DNA of 64,000 nt from assembly GCF_965342175.1 (NCBI RefSeq), contig NZ_CBDRBL010000022.1, positions 1 through 64,000 of the forward strand, written 5' to 3'. The position numbers were made by a program, and so were the translations under genes. Source of the DNA: Actinacidiphila sp965342175 (GTDB taxonomy: Bacteria > Actinomycetota > Actinomycetes > Streptomycetales > Streptomycetaceae). Below, piece by piece: positions 60,940 through 64,000 of the stretch (position 1 is its first letter; each line of letters opens with the position of its first letter). The notes beneath the pieces were generated by a model. It made no database searches. It was given only the letters and a program-made list of their open reading frames with translations, and was not told the DNA's origin.

Positions 60940-61106
60940 GGAGTCGCCACAGCGCCGCTGAAGGGGACAGCGCGCTCGCCGGGCGACCTCGACCCCGTAA
61001 TGATTTACGTACGGAGAGTGAACCGGTGCCCGCCCGGGCCCGGTTCACTCCAAAGGGTGGTTTTCGCCTCCGTATTCGACACCTGAGGCACACGCGTTCC
61101 CGCGCG

Positions 61107-62207
61107 TCACACCTGCGCTCGTGCGTACTCGAGCAGCTTGGCGAAGTCGAGCGCGCCGGGATCCCCATGGGAGTTGTGGCAAAGCAGCCCCCGCGCCACA
61201 TAGGTGCGCGCCGAGGTCGACAGCGAGGCGATCGGCTGTTCCCCCAGGGGCTCGACCGCGAGCACCTGCGCCTCTCCCGTGGCGTCGGCGACCGCGGCGC
61301 CCTCCCAGGCGCCCGCCGCACCGGCCCGCCCGTCGGCGAGGGCGACGATCCGGTGCTTGAACGGGGTGAGTTCGCGACTGGTCATCCACGCGTCGCCGTG
61401 CGGCAGACGCACCAGCCACGGGTGGTCGGCCGTCGCGACGACCTCGCCCAGCGCCGTGGTCACCCGGTACGCGTCCTTGCGCGCCGGGTCGTTGCGGGTC
61501 ACCACCCCGCGGCGGAGCCGCCGTCGCCCCTGAACGCCGGAGGTCTCCTCCTCGTCGAAGCACGCGATCTCGTCGCCGACTGACAGGTCGCCGGCACGGG
61601 ACCAGCTCAGGTCGGCGCGGAGCACCGGGGTGTCCGGGTGCACGCAGTTCTCCGGCACGTGCTGGTGGCCGCAGATCCCGCGGAAGGCGTTCCACTCCCG
61701 TCCGGTCATCCGCTGGCCGCCCGCCGTCCCGTACGAGCGGGGGTAGGGCGGCCAGAGCTTCGGCCCCTTGAGCGGCACGCCGTGCTGGGTGTGCATCCAG
61801 GCCAGGAACTCGGCGAGTTCACGCAGCGCCCACCGGGGGGCCTTGGGCCAGTAGATGTGCCGGTTGGCCGTACCCCAGTTCTCGTGCCGGACGGGGTCGC
61901 AGGTGCCCACCAGCTCCACCTGGCACACGTTGAGAGTGTTGGTCTCCACCCCGCCGGGACGGTTGACCAGGGCGCGCGAGGAGATGTCGATGTCGAAGTG
62001 CTGGTACCAGACCAGCTTCTCGTCCTCGAAATCCGGTTTCGCCGTGAGGTTGGGCGCGCTGCTCCCGCCCCCGTACGTCGGCACGCTGCGGCCCTCGGTC
62101 GTGTGCAGCACGATGGCGTTGACCTCCATCGCGGCACCGCCGTAGTCGTCCTGATACCAGTATCTGCGTGAGGCCCCCGGGTACTTCTGCGGTCCTTGCC
62201 TGGTCAT
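61107..62207 (-). CDS. Peptidoglycan amidase (PGRP/Amidase_2-like) interrupted by a mini-intein
   Basis: A 366-codon gene encoding a 208-residue amidase split by a 158-residue intein. Extein part one (1-187) has the first zinc-ligand motif IVLHTTEGR (His35) and ends ICGHQHVPEN with the second His. Extein part two (346-366) resumes SHGDPGALDFAKLLEYARAQ, supplying the third ligand Asp349. Joined, they give the continuous active-site block GHQHVPEN-SHGDPG. The intein (188-345) starts with Cys188 and ends His344-Asn345, followed by Ser346. No signal peptide is seen, so an autolysin or a domesticated phage-type lysin are both possible. The ATG follows GGGGAG. Confidence 0.9.
   Translation of the reverse strand: MTRQGPQKYPGASRRYWYQDDYGGAAMEVNAIVLHTTEGRSVPTYGGGSSAPNLTAKPDFEDEKLVWYQHFDIDISSRALVNRPGGVETNTLNVCQVELVGTCDPVRHENWGTANRHIYWPKAPRWALRELAEFLAWMHTQHGVPLKGPKLWPPYPRSYGTAGGQRMTGREWNAFRGICGHQHVPENCVHPDTPVLRADLSWSRAGDLSVGDEIACFDEEETSGVQGRRRLRRGVVTRNDPARKDAYRVTTALGEVVATADHPWLVRLPHGDAWMTSRELTPFKHRIVALADGRAGAAGAWEGAAVADATGEAQVLAVEPLGEQPIASLSTSARTYVARGLLCHNSHGDPGALDFAKLLEYARAQV
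61173..61646 (-). other. Mini-intein coding segment
   Basis: Codes for 158 residues, with no homing endonuclease domain. Block A is CVHPDTPVLRADLSWSRAGD, then LSVGDEI. Block B is GEVVATADHPWLV, with Thr259 and His262 (TxxH). The C-terminal block is YVARGLLCHN, with penultimate His344 and Asn345, then Ser346 as the +1 nucleophile. All residues needed for canonical class 1 splicing are visible. The central linker (about 292-312) is Ala/Gly-rich, as expected after endonuclease loss. Confidence 0.9.
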
Positions 62208-62373
62208 GGTGCTCCCCGTCCCGTTGCGGTGTCGGAAGGTACGACAATCGCAGCACGACGGAACGGGACAGATCGACTGTTGCCCTAAAGGATCACCCGA
62301 ATCGGCGATCCTGCATCATTCCGGGCGCATTGGTGGTGACGGTTCGTCGGGCGACCGGCCCGTGTCCGCCGGG

Positions 62374-63474
62374 TCACCCCACCACGCGGCCGCGCAGCAC
62401 GATGCGCCGGGGCGCGGCCAGCACACGCACGTCGGCGCGCGGGTCCTGCGGGTAGACGACCAGGTCCGCGGAAGCCCCCTCGGTGAGGCCCTCGCGGCCG
62501 AGCCACTCGCGGGCGGACCAGGTGGCGGCGGAGAGCGCGTCGAGAGCGGGCAGGCCGGCCGTGACGAGCTCGGCGACCTCGCCGGCGACCAGTCCGTGCG
62601 CGAGGGAGCCGCCGGCGTCGGTGCCGGCGAAGATCCGGATGCCCGCTTCGTACGCGGCGCGGACGGTGTCGTAGCGGCGGGCGTGCAGCCGGCGCATGTG
62701 GTCGGACCAGCGCGGGAACTTGGCCCGGCCGCCGTCCGCGAGGTCCGGGAAGGTCGCGATGTTGACCAGGGTGGGGACGATGGCCACCTGGTGCTCGGCG
62801 AAGAGCGGGATGGTGTCCTCGGTGAGCCCGGTGGCGTGCTCGACGCAGTCGATCCCGGCCTCGACCAGGTCCCGCAGGGAGTCCTCGGCGAAGCAGTGGG
62901 CGGTGACGCGGGCGCCCTCGTCGTGGGCGGCGGCGATGGCGGCCTCGAGCGCTTCGCGCGGCCAGCAGGCCGTGAGGTCGCCGGCCTCGCGGTCGATCCA
63001 GTCGCCCACCAGCTTGACCCATCCGTCGCCGCGCCGGGCCTCCCGGCGGACATGGGCGACCAGGTCCTCGGGCTCGATCTCCCAGGCGTAGTCGCGGATG
63101 TAGCGGCGGGTGCGGGCGATGTGCCGGCCGGCCCTGATGATCCGCGGGAGGTCCTCGCGGTCGTCGATCCAGCGCGTGTCGGAGGGCGAGCCGGCGTCGC
63201 GGAGCAGCAGGGCCCCCGCGTCGCGGTCGGTGAGGGCCTGCTTCTCGGAGGTGCCCGGGTCGACCGGGCCGTGCTGGTCGAGGCCGACGTGGCAGTGGGC
63301 GTCGACCAGTCCGGGCAGGACCCAGCCCTCGACGGAGGTGAGGTCGCGCAGGCCGGCGGGGCGCTCGTAGGTGACCCGGCCGCCGACCACCCAGAGTTCG
63401 TCCCGCACGTCCTGGGGCCCGGCCAGGATGCGGCCCTTGACGTGCAGCGCTTGCGGAGCCTCGCGATCAGCCAT
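62374..63474 (-). CDS. Metal-dependent amidohydrolase (imidazolonepropionase-like)
   Basis: Amidohydrolase-superfamily TIM-barrel enzyme of 366 residues. Metal ligands are visible in order: VDAHCHVG (HxH) near residue 58, the Lys in GWVKLVGDW, ARVTAHCFAED and CVEHATGL with their His residues, and the final Asp in IFAGTDAGGS near 272. The substrate is unknown; the family hydrolyses cyclic amides and dipeptides. It is divergent from the aminotransferase gene. In S. coelicolor this pair lies beside the ectoine genes, as I recall. Confidence 0.9.
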   Translation of the reverse strand: MADREAPQALHVKGRILAGPQDVRDELWVVGGRVTYERPAGLRDLTSVEGWVLPGLVDAHCHVGLDQHGPVDPGTSEKQALTDRDAGALLLRDAGSPSDTRWIDDREDLPRIIRAGRHIARTRRYIRDYAWEIEPEDLVAHVRREARRGDGWVKLVGDWIDREAGDLTACWPREALEAAIAAAHDEGARVTAHCFAEDSLRDLVEAGIDCVEHATGLTEDTIPLFAEHQVAIVPTLVNIATFPDLADGGRAKFPRWSDHMRRLHARRYDTVRAAYEAGIRIFAGTDAGGSLAHGLVAGEVAELVTAGLPALDALSAATWSAREWLGREGLTEGASADLVVYPQDPRADVRVLAAPRRIVLRGRVVG

Positions 63475-63542
63475 GTCTGCACTCTACGAGCCTGGGGATA
63501 CGCTCGGGCCGTACACCCCTCGACGAAGGAAGCAGCGCCACC

Positions 63543-64000
63543 GTGTCCCACCCCCTGCTCGACCTGCCCCCGCTGACCGCCGAGCGCTTCGCCTCGATCG
63601 AGCGCCGAGTCGCCGCGCTGCTGCGCACCGAGCACGACGTCGTGATCACGCAGGGCGAGGCCCTGCTGCCGCTGGAGGGCTGCATCCGCGGCGGCGCGCG
63701 GCCGGGTTCGACGGCACTGAACGTGGTGACCGGGCCGTACGGCCAGACGTTCGGCAACTGGCTGCGGGACGCGGGCGCCGCCGTGGTCGACCTGGAGGCG
63801 CCCTTCCACGCCGCCGCGACCGCACGGGACGTCGAGCGGGCGCTGGCCGACCACCCGGAGATCGACTTCGTGTCGCTGGTGCACGCGGAGGCGGCCACCG
63901 GCAACACCAACCCGGTGGCGGAGATCGGCGAGGTCGTCCGGGCGCACGGCGCGCTGTTCATGGTCGACGCGGTCGCGTCGGTGGCGGCCGAGCCGCTGCT
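63543..64000 (+). CDS. Class V PLP-dependent aminotransferase, N-terminal part
   Basis: Truncated by the window edge after 152 codons. The sequence SHPLLDLPPLTAERFASIER, then NVVTGPYGQTFGNWLRDAGA and VSLVHAEAATGNTNPVAEIG, ends HGALFMVDAVASVAAEPL. This matches the alanine-glyoxylate/serine-pyruvate aminotransferase group. The VDAVAS stretch carries the PLP-contacting Asp; the catalytic Lys lies beyond the edge. The GTG has a weak GGAAGC upstream. It is divergent from the amidohydrolase gene. Confidence 0.9.
   Translation, partial: MSHPLLDLPPLTAERFASIERRVAALLRTEHDVVITQGEALLPLEGCIRGGARPGSTALNVVTGPYGQTFGNWLRDAGAAVVDLEAPFHAAATARDVERALADHPEIDFVSLVHAEAATGNTNPVAEIGEVVRAHGALFMVDAVASVAAEPL

Overview
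The window is chromosomal DNA from a Streptomyces-type actinomycete. The G+C content is very high, with strong third-position G/C bias and many GTG and occasional TTG starts. Lineage markers include a chaplin, a streptophobe membrane protein, an SGM_5486-type mini-protein, an SCO1860-type LAETG-anchored protein, a Gbn (SCO1839-type) nucleoid protein and a mabA-inhA-like fabG-fabI pair. From memory, gene order follows the S. coelicolor region around SCO1800-SCO1863, which lies in the conserved core. I see no insertion sequence, prophage, CRISPR array or tRNA.

Layout. 0-9 kb: tyrS, a 3-methyladenine glycosylase, Spo0M, a Raf-kinase-inhibitor-like protein, an HNH nuclease, a TauE permease, an NfeD/SPFH pair and an ABC ATPase. 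9-18 kb: a short chaplin, a NarL-type two-component system, an Rv1747-like FHA-FHA-ABC exporter, a streptophobe protein and serB. 18-31 kb: an MFS/GntR divergent pair, fabG-fabI, TldD/TldE, KptA, small membrane proteins, moaA and an acetate-type symporter with its DUF485 partner. 31-32 kb: a gene-poor scar holding two oppositely oriented alcohol dehydrogenase fragments. 32-43 kb: a DEDDh-BRCT nuclease, SURF1, a GH15 enzyme, an Asp23/AmaP envelope operon with two frameshifts, enoyl-CoA hydratase, gbn, an ABC-F ATPase and a frameshifted zinc metallopeptidase. 43-50 kb: VOC, HTH, hydrolase, class II aldolase, FAD oxidoreductase and a PHO-box-preceded phosphate transporter. 50.8-59.6 kb: a cobalamin riboswitch and a tightly overlapping late-cobalamin operon (cobD-cobQ-mini-ORF-chlD-cobO-cobB-cobE-cbiX'/cobC). 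59.8-64 kb: a sortase-anchored protein, an amidase interrupted by an intein, an amidohydrolase and the start of a class V aminotransferase.

The most striking item is the gene at 61107-62207. It encodes a peptidoglycan amidase of the PGRP/Amidase_2 type split by a 158-residue mini-intein. The insertion lies exactly between two zinc-ligand motifs, so the hydrolase should be inactive until spliced. Other points of interest are the contracted cobalamin operon (no cobN or ring methyltransferases, a half-CbiX fused to CobC), a cluster of GATC sites beside the gene for a GATC-binding nucleoid protein, the inversion-broken dehydrogenase relic, and three single-base frameshifts that all sit in G runs and may be sequencing errors.
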